64,000 nucleotides of DNA from Bog-105 sp965277855 (GTDB lineage Bacteria; Acidobacteriota; Terriglobia; Bryobacterales; Bryobacteraceae). The position numbers and the translations under genes were made by a program. Where the stretch lies: positions 5,208,001 through 5,272,000 of the forward strand of contig OZ255847.1 in assembly GCA_965277855.1 (NCBI GenBank). The letters run 5' to 3'. Shown in pieces: positions 42,920 through 51,103 of this stretch; the first letter of the stretch is position 1; every line of letters begins with the position of its first letter. The notes beneath the pieces are model-generated. The model ran no database searches and had not been told where the DNA came from. It worked only from the letters and a program-made list of their open reading frames with translations.

Positions 42920-44017
42920 ATGCAACGGCAAACCGTAGTCTTCATCCTTTCGTGTGATTGGAGCGGCTCCACATGGGTAGGCTATGTACTCGGGAGTAAC
43001 CCGGACTCAGCTTTCCTCGGAGAGTTCTATCGTGCCTGGAACGACGATCTGCGGCAGCCCTGCGCTTGGTGCGCGGCGCACCAGATTTCCAACTGCGACA
43101 TTTTAGGTGACATCGAACGCGTACCGCTTGAGAGTGGCTTTGATGTAGCATTTGCTCGGACCGGCAGTCAGACGCTAGTCGATACTTCGAAGCGCGTCCA
43201 TTGGGCCGAGCGCTTTCTTCCGCCTGGCGACCTCCGCTTCGATACATTCCTCGTCCACTTGATACGTGATCCGCGCGGATGGTGTGCGTCAGCACGTCGG
43301 AGGCTACCGGAAGATCTCAGTAACTTGTGTGCGCTGTGGCTTCGTGAAAATTTGGAAATCCGGAATTTTATTCAGTTAAGAAATGCACCCTCTGTTGCCA
43401 TCTTCTATGACGAGTTGGCGACGTCACCGGAGACGGGCTTTGCCGAACTCTTTTCAGCTATCGGCGGTGAATTTGATCCTTCTTCGCTGAAGTATTGGTT
43501 GAAGGCTCATCACGCGTTTGCTGCGAACGGAGCAAGCAGCGTGGTGCTTCGGTCCGCACCGTCGAAACCCAATTGGCTGATCACCGGTGACGATGACTTT
43601 TACCGTCAGAACGCGACACAATCTCTCACTGATCGCCGATGGCAAGAGAATCTCTCCGAACAAGGTGCGCGCGCTATTCGTGAGGACCCCCAGATAGCTG
43701 GGTTTTTGAAACTCTATGACAGAGTCCTTTTGAGCGATAGGGTCTATCATCTGACACCAGAAGATTTGCGTTTTGTGGACCAACTTGAAGGAAAGTTTGT
43801 ACGAACAGAAGGAGCGACTCCCGCCTTAAAGAAGATCTACTTCATCCAAGCGGGCCGGAAGCATTGGGTTACGAACATGAAAACTATTGAGCGGGTAATC
43901 AGAGATGAGTGCGGCGAGTTAATCACGCTTGATCTCGAGGCGCTCGAGAAGGTGCCAGTCGCGCGCCTCGTGCAGCCTCTGGCTGAAACAGCTGGTGAAT
44001 TAGTTGTTGATCGTTAG
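42920..44017 (+). CDS. Sulfotransferase-family protein with C-terminal YFIQAGRKHWV repeat module
   Basis: A 365-residue protein. VVFILSCDWSGSTWVGYVLG is the 5'-phosphosulfate (PAPS) loop, and LIRDPRGWCAS is the 3'-phosphate motif with the typical R-x6-S layout, so a PAPS-dependent sulfotransferase is likely. Residues 1-275 fit one such domain. The C-terminal 75 residues include KIYFIQAGRKHWVTNMKTIE, which matches the short 'x-x-GGKKHWI' repeat found at the ends of bacterial carbohydrate or surface-protein enzymes. ATG 42920 is chosen; a GTG 18 bases upstream is also in frame. Substrate is unknown, probably a polysaccharide or other surface molecule. Confidence 0.75.
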   Translation: MQRQTVVFILSCDWSGSTWVGYVLGSNPDSAFLGEFYRAWNDDLRQPCAWCAAHQISNCDILGDIERVPLESGFDVAFARTGSQTLVDTSKRVHWAERFLPPGDLRFDTFLVHLIRDPRGWCASARRRLPEDLSNLCALWLRENLEIRNFIQLRNAPSVAIFYDELATSPETGFAELFSAIGGEFDPSSLKYWLKAHHAFAANGASSVVLRSAPSKPNWLITGDDDFYRQNATQSLTDRRWQENLSEQGARAIREDPQIAGFLKLYDRVLLSDRVYHLTPEDLRFVDQLEGKFVRTEGATPALKKIYFIQAGRKHWVTNMKTIERVIRDECGELITLDLEALEKVPVARLVQPLAETAGELVVDR

Positions 44018-44286
44018 GCCGCTCAGCGGCTAAAACTCTGGATGGTTCGAATCTCTCCAGGCGGAAACCAGCCCGACAATCTCTCGATCGGCCGGTAGTC
44101 GAACCTAACGGCTCGGGTGACGAAACCAAGGTCCAAAATCCAGTCGCGCCGGGAGCAGCGTACTGTCACAAGCGCGCATGGTAGTTCCGCACTTTGCGTG
44201 CTCCCATGCGCACTCCCGACACTTTTGCGTGTAGGTTAGATGCGAAAGTGGGCGTTAACGCCTCTCCAGAACGTTTGGGCTGCAAG

Positions 44287-44514
44287 GATCAACCGCCACC
44301 AACAAACTCCACAATTTCGATGTGGCTACCCGCATCCACCGCTTCCTCAGGCCAGTGGCGCTTTCGCACGATGGCTTTGTTCAGTTCCACCGCCACACGA
44401 TCGCCGGCAACTCCCAGCCATTCGAGCAGTGAGGCCACCGACGAGCTACTGTGGCACGTCCCGGGCTTCTCCGTTTATCCAAACTGGAATCAATGTCTCG
44501 ACTGAATTTTTCAC
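44287..44514. repeat. Direct repeat (left copy) containing the broken thiS
   Basis: The left member of a direct repeat of about 228 bp; the right member is 46697-46923. Similarity begins at GATCAACCGCCACC and ends at the thiS start codon on both sides, and the segment between carries three extra genes. Confidence 0.8.
44289..44514 (-). pseudogene. Broken copy of thiS
   Basis: The sequence matches the intact thiS at 46699-46923 across its whole length. From the GTG at 44514 the frame reads KNSVETLIPVWINGEARDVP, then one extra base (the G in CTACTGTGGC at 44448-44457) shifts it into a TAG two codons later. The C-terminal frame still encodes VEFVGGG. So this is a full-length duplicate disabled by a one-base insertion. 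Confidence 0.85.
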
Positions 44515-44529
44515 TGTGCGGCCGCCATC

Positions 44530-45021
44530 TTGCTTCTGCTTGGCCGTCCAGCGATCGCTCTACGTAGAGTTCGAAGAACGCCGCGCGAGATTATTACCAA
44601 CAACAAACTTGTCACAATCCTGTTTCGACTGGTGCTACTTGTGTTGCTGACGTTCGGAATAGTTCAGGAGATTCGAGCGAGCATCATTTTTTCAACTACA
44701 GCTCTTGGGCCGTGTCAATCAACGGTGGTGAATGGCCCGAGCTACTGTTCTGCCTCTGCATATTGCAGTCCGACGGACTTCTATGGTTCTCTCTACGCGC
44801 AAGCGGGGTCGTACCTAAGTTGTTCGAATCAGTCGGTCCAAAACTATTCCATGATCCAAGGCGGTATCGGCGGCGCTGGCCTCGCTACCTACAACAGCGC
44901 GCTTGCGCTTCGGAGTCTCGTTCAGATCGGAACGCAAAGTGGGTTTGTCGGTTGTAACTCGGGTGGCACGCAGACTCAAACATTGAATCTGAACGGCTGC
45001 TATGCCCCATTTTTGAACTAA
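44530..45021 (+). CDS. Secreted cysteine-rich protein of unknown function
   Basis: Up to 163 residues. The helix VTILFRLVLLVLLTFGIV is a signal sequence, and the mature part begins near SIIFSTTALG. It contains six Cys (LGPC, PSYC, SAYC, YLSC, VGC, LNGC), an even number suited to three disulfides, and is rich in Ser, Gly, Tyr, Asn and Gln. The start is doubtful: TTG 44530 and GTG 44632 are both possible, and neither has a strong ribosome-binding site. Three genes on (45959) lies a membrane-anchored CPFC thioredoxin-like protein, a natural disulfide partner. No family recognised. It lies only 15 bp from the thiS fragment. Confidence 0.6.
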   Translation: MLLLGRPAIALRRVRRTPREIITNNKLVTILFRLVLLVLLTFGIVQEIRASIIFSTTALGPCQSTVVNGPSYCSASAYCSPTDFYGSLYAQAGSYLSCSNQSVQNYSMIQGGIGGAGLATYNSALALRSLVQIGTQSGFVGCNSGGTQTQTLNLNGCYAPFLN

Positions 45022-45034
45022 CGAAGGAATTCAT

Positions 45035-45952
45035 ATGCATTACTTGCGTCTCATGTTAGGCCTAATAAGTGTTGGAACGAGTGTTATGGCAATGCCCAGT
45101 GTACGTATCGTCTACCCTGCGATTCCAGGTATTGACGTGTTTTCTGCGAATGATGAAGCCGTCGCAAAGCTACGTCAGACCGTGTTGAACAACCGGGTCA
45201 GTTCCGTTGCGGATCAGCTGTCTCCTTGGAGTCTTATGATTCGGAATGGTTCAAATCGAGACATTGTGGGGTACGCAATCAAGTGGACAATTACCCTCCC
45301 AGACGGAAGGAGTACGGACCGAGTAGTCAGCCAGCGCCAGTCCGAATTGCTGGATAGCGCTTATCCTGGTCTCAAAAAACAGATTCGAAGCCAGCCCGGT
45401 ATAGCGGTTAAGCGCGGGCAGGGCGCGCTGGTAACGCCCACGTTAGCTGTGACGGGAGAGTCGTTTAGTATCCCGGATTCCGTTCTCAACGCGGATGTTG
45501 CCACCGAAGCGTCTTCCTACAATCGAGCCCAATCGATCGTAATCTCAGTAGATGTAATTGTTCTGTCGGACGGACAAATATTTGGTCCGGATAAATCGAA
45601 ATTGGGGCAAAGGGTACAGCAAGAAGCTACATCCTTATATTCCTTGTTCTCACAAATCCTGGACAATCAGGCAAAGGGCGTCGTCGCAGACGATATGTTT
45701 GCACCGGCAGCAAAGCTGGCCGGCGATACTGCTGCTTCTCCTGAAAATATTGCCGCGCTACAATCAGTGACACAAGAAGCGACCGCCAAAGGTGCAGCCG
45801 ACGCTACGGAAAAAGCACGTTACATATTGCTTGTTCGACAGCGCCTTGGTAATGACAGAGCAATTCAGCTAGTTCGGGAACAGCAGTTTACAACAAGGCC
45901 TGTTTTCACCAGACCTCAGTACACGAGCGAGACCAAGATCGTAACAGAGTAG
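45035..45952 (+). CDS. Secreted protein of unknown function
   Basis: A 305-residue protein with a signal peptide (LRLMLGLISVGTSVMAMP) and no Cys in the mature part. The first 150 residues are beta-rich (DIVGYAIKWTITLPDGRSTD suggests an Ig- or transglutaminase-like sandwich), and the last 100 are helical and rich in Ala, Gln and Glu (AALQSVTQEATAKGAADATE). ATG 45035 follows GAAGGA closely. The gene lies 13 bp after the Cys-rich protein and 6 bp before the thioredoxin-like gene, so the three form an operon. I recognise no family. Confidence 0.7.
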   Translation: MHYLRLMLGLISVGTSVMAMPSVRIVYPAIPGIDVFSANDEAVAKLRQTVLNNRVSSVADQLSPWSLMIRNGSNRDIVGYAIKWTITLPDGRSTDRVVSQRQSELLDSAYPGLKKQIRSQPGIAVKRGQGALVTPTLAVTGESFSIPDSVLNADVATEASSYNRAQSIVISVDVIVLSDGQIFGPDKSKLGQRVQQEATSLYSLFSQILDNQAKGVVADDMFAPAAKLAGDTAASPENIAALQSVTQEATAKGAADATEKARYILLVRQRLGNDRAIQLVREQQFTTRPVFTRPQYTSETKIVTE

Positions 45953-45958
45953 CTGAAG

Positions 45959-46477
45959 ATGGCTCACGAAGAAAGTCGATCAAAAAGCGCGTACATTTCT
46001 AACATGTTGGGTTGGCTGGTCGTCACGGCTGTGGCGGTATATGCTGCGTTGGTTGGTTACTCTCGTCTCGCGCAGCCTGCAACAACATCAGCAAGCATTG
46101 CAATGAATTCGTGGTCAAGATATGCGTCCCCCGGGAAACGGTCAGTGTTGCTGCTGGTGTATTCCCAATGCCCGTTCTGCCAGGCAGAGAAACCATTCTA
46201 TAAAGCACTAGTAAATTCCAGCCGCAGCACATCTCTTTTCGATGTTCACTTGCTGACAGCTAACGTTGACGCTGGCACGAAACAGTTTTCGAAAGATGTT
46301 GGAATTATTCCCAACATCTTGTCAGTAGATGAGATCAAGGAGCTGAAGGTAACCGGCACTCCCACGCTTGTCCTCATATCTACGAACAAGAAAGTGGAGG
46401 TCATCCATGTGGGCCGCTTAGATCCAGGAGTTGAGAGACATTTAGGATTCTGTTTGGCCGTGAATAAGCAATGCTGA
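45959..46477 (+). CDS. Membrane-anchored thioredoxin-like protein with CPFC motif
   Basis: A 172-residue protein with an N-terminal membrane helix (MLGWLVVTAVAVYAALVGYS) followed by a thioredoxin fold facing the periplasm. SVLLLVYSQCPFCQAEKPFY gives the CPFC active site, and VTGTPTLVLIS the cis-proline loop. The C-terminal LGFCLAVNKQC adds two more Cys. CPxC-type anchored thioredoxins such as TlpA relatives reduce or exchange disulfides in exported proteins. Here the obvious candidate is the six-Cys protein two genes upstream. Confidence 0.8.
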   Translation: MAHEESRSKSAYISNMLGWLVVTAVAVYAALVGYSRLAQPATTSASIAMNSWSRYASPGKRSVLLLVYSQCPFCQAEKPFYKALVNSSRSTSLFDVHLLTANVDAGTKQFSKDVGIIPNILSVDEIKELKVTGTPTLVLISTNKKVEVIHVGRLDPGVERHLGFCLAVNKQC

Positions 46478-46696
46478 ATTGCTAGTTGAACAATGGTGAT
46501 GTGGATGTAGGCTCTTTCTGAATTCGAGGGGAGCTCAACCCTTTGGCACGCCGGTCGCCTCAAAGGTGAGTTCGACCTGCTGGTCTGCACCGAGCGTCAT
46601 CTTCGTGATCCATTACCCGCGCATGACTTCTACTGCGCATTGGCAGTGGGGCGATTTATCAGCAACGTGATTAGAAGACGAACCTCTAGCTTCGTC

Positions 46697-46923
46697 GATC
46701 AACCGCCACCTACAAATTCTACAATCTCAATTTGCGCTCCCGCACCCACCGCTGCCTCCGGCCAGTCGCGCTTGCGCACAATCGCTTTGTTCAGCTCCAC
46801 CGCGACGCGATCGCCGGCAATCCCCAGCCATTCGAGCACTGAGGCCACCGACGAGCTACTTGGCACGTCCCGGGCTTCTCCGTTTATCCAAACTGGAATT
46901 AAGGTCTCGACTGAATTTTTCAC
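46697..46923. repeat. Direct repeat (right copy) containing intact thiS
   Basis: The right member of the repeat described at 44287-44514. It differs by scattered substitutions and lacks the extra base that breaks the left copy. Confidence 0.8.
46699..46923 (-). CDS. thiS: Sulfur carrier protein ThiS
   Basis: A 74-residue ubiquitin-fold protein that carries sulfur as a C-terminal thiocarboxylate for thiamine thiazole synthesis. It ends EIVEFVGGG, with the diglycine end needed for activation by ThiF-type enzymes. WINGEARDVPSSSSVASVLE and GDRVAVELNKAIVRK are the usual early motifs. GTG 46923, with an AGGA upstream, is chosen; the frame runs further upstream without similarity. The nuo operon starts 107 bp away, divergently. 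No other thi genes are linked. A broken copy lies at 44289-44514. Confidence 0.82.
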   Translation of the reverse strand: MKNSVETLIPVWINGEARDVPSSSSVASVLEWLGIAGDRVAVELNKAIVRKRDWPEAAVGAGAQIEIVEFVGGG

Positions 46924-47029
46924 GGCTGATCCTGTCCCGATTATAGGAATTTTTGCGATTCGTCTCCTGTGGCTGCCGGCGCGGCTGCGACTGGTACTCT
47001 GATAGTTACCGAGCCGAGATTTACAAACC

Positions 47030-47443
47030 ATGCCCACCACTTATGCCGAAACCTGGTTTCCGGTTCTGGTTCAGATCCTGATTGCCATCTCAGTCGCGGG
47101 CGCTATGATCGGGCTTTCCGCCCTGATTGGGCGGCGCGTCAAAGATACCGTAAAATCGTCACCCTACGAATCCGGTATGAAGGCGGTCGGCAACGCCCGG
47201 GAACGCTTTTCAGTTAAGTTCTACCTGGTCGCGATGGTTTTCATCTTATTTGATATAGAGGCGATTTTTCTCTATCCGTGGGCGGTGGTCTACCGCCAGT
47301 TCAAACTGTTTGCTTTCTTTGAAATGCTCTTGTTTATTGTGTTGGTTTTTTGTGGCTACTTTTACATTCTCAAGAAGGGTGTGCTCGACTGGTCGGTGGA
47401 TCAGGAGCGCGCGGCAGAAGCGAGAATTGATCGTGCAGCCTGA
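47030..47443 (+). CDS. nuoA: NADH-quinone oxidoreductase subunit A
   Basis: A 137-residue membrane subunit with three helices. SPYESGMKAVGNARERFSVK is the conserved loop, and FILFDIEAIFLYPWAVV the second helix with its conserved acidic residues. It opens the 12-gene complex I operon. It overlaps the nuoC start by 11 bp, which means no nuoB lies between them as in most operons. The C-terminal tail is hydrophilic. Confidence 0.94.
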   Translation: MPTTYAETWFPVLVQILIAISVAGAMIGLSALIGRRVKDTVKSSPYESGMKAVGNARERFSVKFYLVAMVFILFDIEAIFLYPWAVVYRQFKLFAFFEMLLFIVLVFCGYFYILKKGVLDWSVDQERAAEARIDRAA

Positions 47444-47918
47444 GCTTTTAGCCGGTAACCCGGCCGCCGTCGAGCTCCACTCCAGGTTTGCCGATGCCAT
47501 CGTGGACGTGAAGACAGAACCCGACGGTCCGGTGCTCTATCTTGATCCGGACCGGCTGGTAGAAGTGTGTAGTTACCTGAAGGAAAGCGCTAATTTCGAA
47601 CAGTTGGCGGGCGTCACGGCAGTCGACTGGTGGCCGCGATCGCCGCGTTTCGAACTCGTGTATTTTCTCCATTCGTACCAGGACAATACGCGCCTGCGGC
47701 TGGTCGTCCGTCTTGCTGAAAACGCCACGGTCGAATCGCTGGTCTCAGTTTGGCGCGGCGCTAACTGGTATGAACGCGAGGTGTTTGATTTGTTTGGTAT
47801 CTCGTTCCGCAATCATCCAAACATGGAGCGAATCATGATGCCCGCCGACTGGGAGGGTCACCCTCTGCGGAAAGATTATCCGGTTCACGGTTACAAATAC
47901 TCTTATCCGGACGAGTAA
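47433..47918 (+). CDS. nuoC: NADH-quinone oxidoreductase subunit C
   Basis: A 161-residue peripheral-arm subunit of the 30-kDa family. The signature is YEREVFDLFGISFRNHPNM, followed by MPADWEGHPLRKDYPVHGYK. GTG 47433 is chosen because it overlaps the nuoA stop in the coupled style; TTG 47427 is an alternative, and a longer upstream frame inside nuoA has no similarity. No nuoB precedes it. Confidence 0.92.
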   Translation: MQPELLAGNPAAVELHSRFADAIVDVKTEPDGPVLYLDPDRLVEVCSYLKESANFEQLAGVTAVDWWPRSPRFELVYFLHSYQDNTRLRLVVRLAENATVESLVSVWRGANWYEREVFDLFGISFRNHPNMERIMMPADWEGHPLRKDYPVHGYKYSYPDE

Positions 47919-47968
47919 CTATTTCGTTGGGACTCGATACTGAAAAGATGGTCTGACAGGAAAAATCT

Positions 47969-49234
47969 ATGAAGGAAGATAATGCCAGGGTTGCGTCGCT
48001 TGACCCGGAACACGAGCTGGAAGTAGAAGATCCTTCGCGCACTGAATACATCGGGGACAAGCCCGGGCGAGCGCGGCGCATGACGCTGAACATGGGTCCG
48101 CAACATCCTTCGACCCATGGTGTGCTTCGGGTAGTTTTAGAGTTAGATGGCGAAACCATTTTGGGCGCGCGGCCTGAGATTGGATATCTTCATACCGGCA
48201 TCGAGAAAGAATTCGAAGTCAAGAAGTACGCACAGGGCACCCCGCTCACCGATCGCGTCGACTATCTTTCGAATCTCAATAACAATCTCTGTTATGCACT
48301 GGCGGTGGAGCGCTTGCTAGGGCTCGAGATTCCCCCCAAAGCGCAATGGATGCGCGTGATGCTTTGCGAACTCACCCGAATCCAAAGCCACTTGGTGTGG
48401 CTTGGCACGCACGCGCTCGACATCGGCGCGATGAGCGTCTACTTTTATTGTTTCCGCGAACGCGAAGAAGTAATGAAACTGTTCGAGATGTTCTCCGGAC
48501 AGCGCATGATGACGAGCTACATACGCATCGGGGGACTGGCGCTCGAGCCGCCGCGCGGTTGGGAGAAAGTTACTGCTGCATTGATTGAACGGCTGGCGCG
48601 CGGCATCGATGAATATTACAGCCTGCTGGCCGCTAATCCGATTTGGGTGAATCGCACCAAGGGTGTGGGTGGTTTGCCGCTCGATCTGATGATCGAACTG
48701 GGCGTCACCGGCCCGCTGTTGCGCGGCGCTGGACTCAAGCGCGACGCCCGCAAAGATTGTCCGCATACCAGCTACGAAAAATTCGACTTTGAAATTCCCA
48801 CTCGCACCGCGAACGATGTCTACGCTCGCTTTGAAGTGCGGGTAGAAGAGATGCGGCAAAGCGTGCGCATTGTCCGCCAGGCGCTGGCCGGCATGCCGGA
48901 AGGTCGATGGGTGGCGGACGCACCGCATGTTGTCCTGCCGGACCGCGAGAAGATGAAGACTCAGATGGAGTCACTCATTTACCATTTCAAAATTGTGACG
49001 GAAGGCTTTCGCGTGCCGGAAGGCTCTGTGTATCAGGTGGTCGAATCTCCACGCGGCGAGCTCGGTTATTACATCGTCAGTGACGGCACGGCTAATCCCC
49101 ATCGGGTTTTCATGCGCACTCCGTCCTTCGGCAATTTGCAAGCATTGGGCGCAATGCTTGAAGGGGAGTTGATCGCGGATTCCATCGCGGCCATGGGCAG
49201 CATGGACTTTGTGCTGGGAGATGTCGACCGCTAA
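47969..49234 (+). CDS. nuoD: NADH-quinone oxidoreductase subunit D
   Basis: A 421-residue peripheral-arm protein related to NiFe-hydrogenase large subunits, which helps form the quinone-binding site. MTLNMGPQHPSTHGVLRVVL and EIGYLHTGIEKEFE are the conserved His loops, and GYYIVSDGTANPHRVFMRTP the C-terminal signature. The N-terminal 35 residues before the domain are hydrophilic and acidic. AGGA precedes ATG 47969. NuoD contacts NuoB, which is not encoded here. Confidence 0.95.
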   Translation: MKEDNARVASLDPEHELEVEDPSRTEYIGDKPGRARRMTLNMGPQHPSTHGVLRVVLELDGETILGARPEIGYLHTGIEKEFEVKKYAQGTPLTDRVDYLSNLNNNLCYALAVERLLGLEIPPKAQWMRVMLCELTRIQSHLVWLGTHALDIGAMSVYFYCFREREEVMKLFEMFSGQRMMTSYIRIGGLALEPPRGWEKVTAALIERLARGIDEYYSLLAANPIWVNRTKGVGGLPLDLMIELGVTGPLLRGAGLKRDARKDCPHTSYEKFDFEIPTRTANDVYARFEVRVEEMRQSVRIVRQALAGMPEGRWVADAPHVVLPDREKMKTQMESLIYHFKIVTEGFRVPEGSVYQVVESPRGELGYYIVSDGTANPHRVFMRTPSFGNLQALGAMLEGELIADSIAAMGSMDFVLGDVDR

Positions 49235-49237
49235 ATC

Positions 49238-49738
49238 ATGACTTTTTCGCCGGAGCTCGAAGCTAAATTCAGCAAGCTGCTGACCAGCTATCCCGCCGGA
49301 CGGCAGCGTTCCGCTGTCGTTCCCATGTTGCTTTATGGACAGGATGAGATCGGCAGCGTGACCCAGGACCTAGTGGAAGAAGTGGCCCGCCGGTGTGGCG
49401 TCACGCCGCTGCAAGTCGATGAAGTAATCGGCTACTACTCGATGCTGCACCGGAAACCGCTCGGTAAATTCCATGTTCAGGTTTGCACTAACATTGCCTG
49501 CCAAGCCGTTGGCGCTGAGCAGTTGATGGAGCACGCAACGGAGAGGTTGGCGCTCGGCAACAAACAGGTTTCGCCCGACGGTTTGATTTCGCTCGAAGAA
49601 GTAGAGTGCATGGGTGCCTGTTCGTGGGCGCCCGCAATCCAAATTAACTACGATTTTCATCATTTTGTGACTGAGGAGCGCTTTGATCAACTGATAGAAG
49701 CGTTGCGCGACGGCTCTTACCAGCAGAAAGCCTTCTGA
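49238..49738 (+). CDS. nuoE: NADH-quinone oxidoreductase subunit E
   Basis: A 166-residue 24-kDa-type subunit carrying the [2Fe-2S] cluster N1a. The four ligands are visible in VCTNIACQ (C-x4-C) and ECMGACSWAP (C-x3-C). The N-terminal helical domain has YPAGRQRSAVVPMLL, as usual. It starts three bases after nuoD ends. Confidence 0.95.
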   Translation: MTFSPELEAKFSKLLTSYPAGRQRSAVVPMLLYGQDEIGSVTQDLVEEVARRCGVTPLQVDEVIGYYSMLHRKPLGKFHVQVCTNIACQAVGAEQLMEHATERLALGNKQVSPDGLISLEEVECMGACSWAPAIQINYDFHHFVTEERFDQLIEALRDGSYQQKAF

Positions 49739-49750
49739 AGGAAACCAGCA

Positions 49751-51061
49751 ATGCGTTATAACGAACCCAGCCCTTTAGAAACGCGAGTGATCTCGCAGCG
49801 GTTTGATTTGCCCAACTCGGCTTCGATCGATACGTATCTTTCGAGCGAAGGCTACGTGGCCATCAAAAAGGTCCTTGAACTCACGCCCGAAGCGATCATT
49901 GAGGAGCTAAAGGTATCGTCGCTGCGCGGTCGTGGCGGCGCAGGTTTCCCTACTGGTATGAAGTGGAGCTTTGTTCCACGCACCACCGGCAAGCCCACGT
50001 ATGTCATCTGCAACTCGGACGAGAGCGAACCCGGTACCTGCAAGGATCGCCTCCTGATGGAAAACGACCCGCATCAGATGCTCGAAGGCATGATGATTGC
50101 GGGTTGGACGATTAAATCGAACAAAGGCTACATCTTCATTCGGGGTGAATATCGCTATTTAATCAGCATCGTCGAGAAGGCGATTGCGGAAGCTTACGAA
50201 CGTGGTTACCTGGGCAAAAACATTCTTGGTTCCGGCTGGGACTTCGATCTCTACACGCACACGGGTGCGGGCGCTTACGAATGTGGCGAAGAATCGGCGC
50301 TGCTCGAATCGCTCGAAGGGAAGCGCGGCGTCCCTCGCTTAAAGCCTCCTTTCCCGGCTGTCGTCGGGGCCTTTCAATCGCCGACGATTTTGAATAATTG
50401 CGAGACGTTCTCGGCGGTTCCGGTGATTTTCCGCAACGGGGGCGCCTGGTATGCCGAATTAGGTACGCCCAAAAACGGGGGCACCCGTTTGACTTGTGTT
50501 TCCGGTCACGTGAACAAGCCTGGTGTTTATGAACTGCCGATGGGCTTCCCCATGATGAAGCTCATCAACGAAGTATGCGGTGGCATGCGCAATGGCAAGA
50601 AGCTCAAAGCCGTGATCCCGGGCGGTTCCTCGTCTCCTGTGCTGCGCGCCGACGAATGCGACATTCCGCTCGACTTCGATTCGCTGGCGAAAGCCAAGAC
50701 TATGGCCGGATCCGGCGGTCTCGTTATCCTTGATGAGGATACCGATATCGTGGCGGTGGCGCTGCGGACCATTAAATTTTACGCGCACGAAAGTTGCGGC
50801 TGGTGCATTCCGTGCCGCGAAGGCACGACTTGGCTCAAAAAAGTGTTGACCCGCTTCCACGACGGCGCTGGTGTGGCATCGGATATCGATTTGATCGGCG
50901 AACTCTCGGCCAACATGCTGGGCCGGACCTTTTGCGCTCTCGGCGATGCGGCCGCCATGCCCACCACTGGTTTTATTACAAAATTTCGCGGTGAGTTCGA
51001 AGACTATCTGAAGAACTCGCAAGTCGCGGCTGAAGCTCCTGAACTAGTGGCTATCCAGTGA
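49751..51061 (+). CDS. nuoF: NADH-quinone oxidoreductase subunit F
   Basis: The 436-residue NADH-binding subunit, with FMN and the [4Fe-4S] cluster N3. LRGRGGAGFPTGMKWSF is the dinucleotide site, GAGAYECGEESALLESLEG the FMN region, and ESCGWCIPCREG with the distant Cys in TFCALGDAAA supply the cluster ligands. Length and order are standard. It lies 12 bp after nuoE. Confidence 0.96.
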   Translation: MRYNEPSPLETRVISQRFDLPNSASIDTYLSSEGYVAIKKVLELTPEAIIEELKVSSLRGRGGAGFPTGMKWSFVPRTTGKPTYVICNSDESEPGTCKDRLLMENDPHQMLEGMMIAGWTIKSNKGYIFIRGEYRYLISIVEKAIAEAYERGYLGKNILGSGWDFDLYTHTGAGAYECGEESALLESLEGKRGVPRLKPPFPAVVGAFQSPTILNNCETFSAVPVIFRNGGAWYAELGTPKNGGTRLTCVSGHVNKPGVYELPMGFPMMKLINEVCGGMRNGKKLKAVIPGGSSSPVLRADECDIPLDFDSLAKAKTMAGSGGLVILDEDTDIVAVALRTIKFYAHESCGWCIPCREGTTWLKKVLTRFHDGAGVASDIDLIGELSANMLGRTFCALGDAAAMPTTGFITKFRGEFEDYLKNSQVAAEAPELVAIQ

Positions 51062-51103
51062 GCCTGCCCGCTTGTTTAGCAAGTCCCACGAAAAACAATA
51101 TTT

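Noticed and set aside
44035..44070. tRNA-like T-arm (GGTTCGAATC) downstream of the sulfotransferase
   Set aside because: No anticodon arm, D-arm or matching acceptor stem could be built around it; the T-stem itself has a mismatch.
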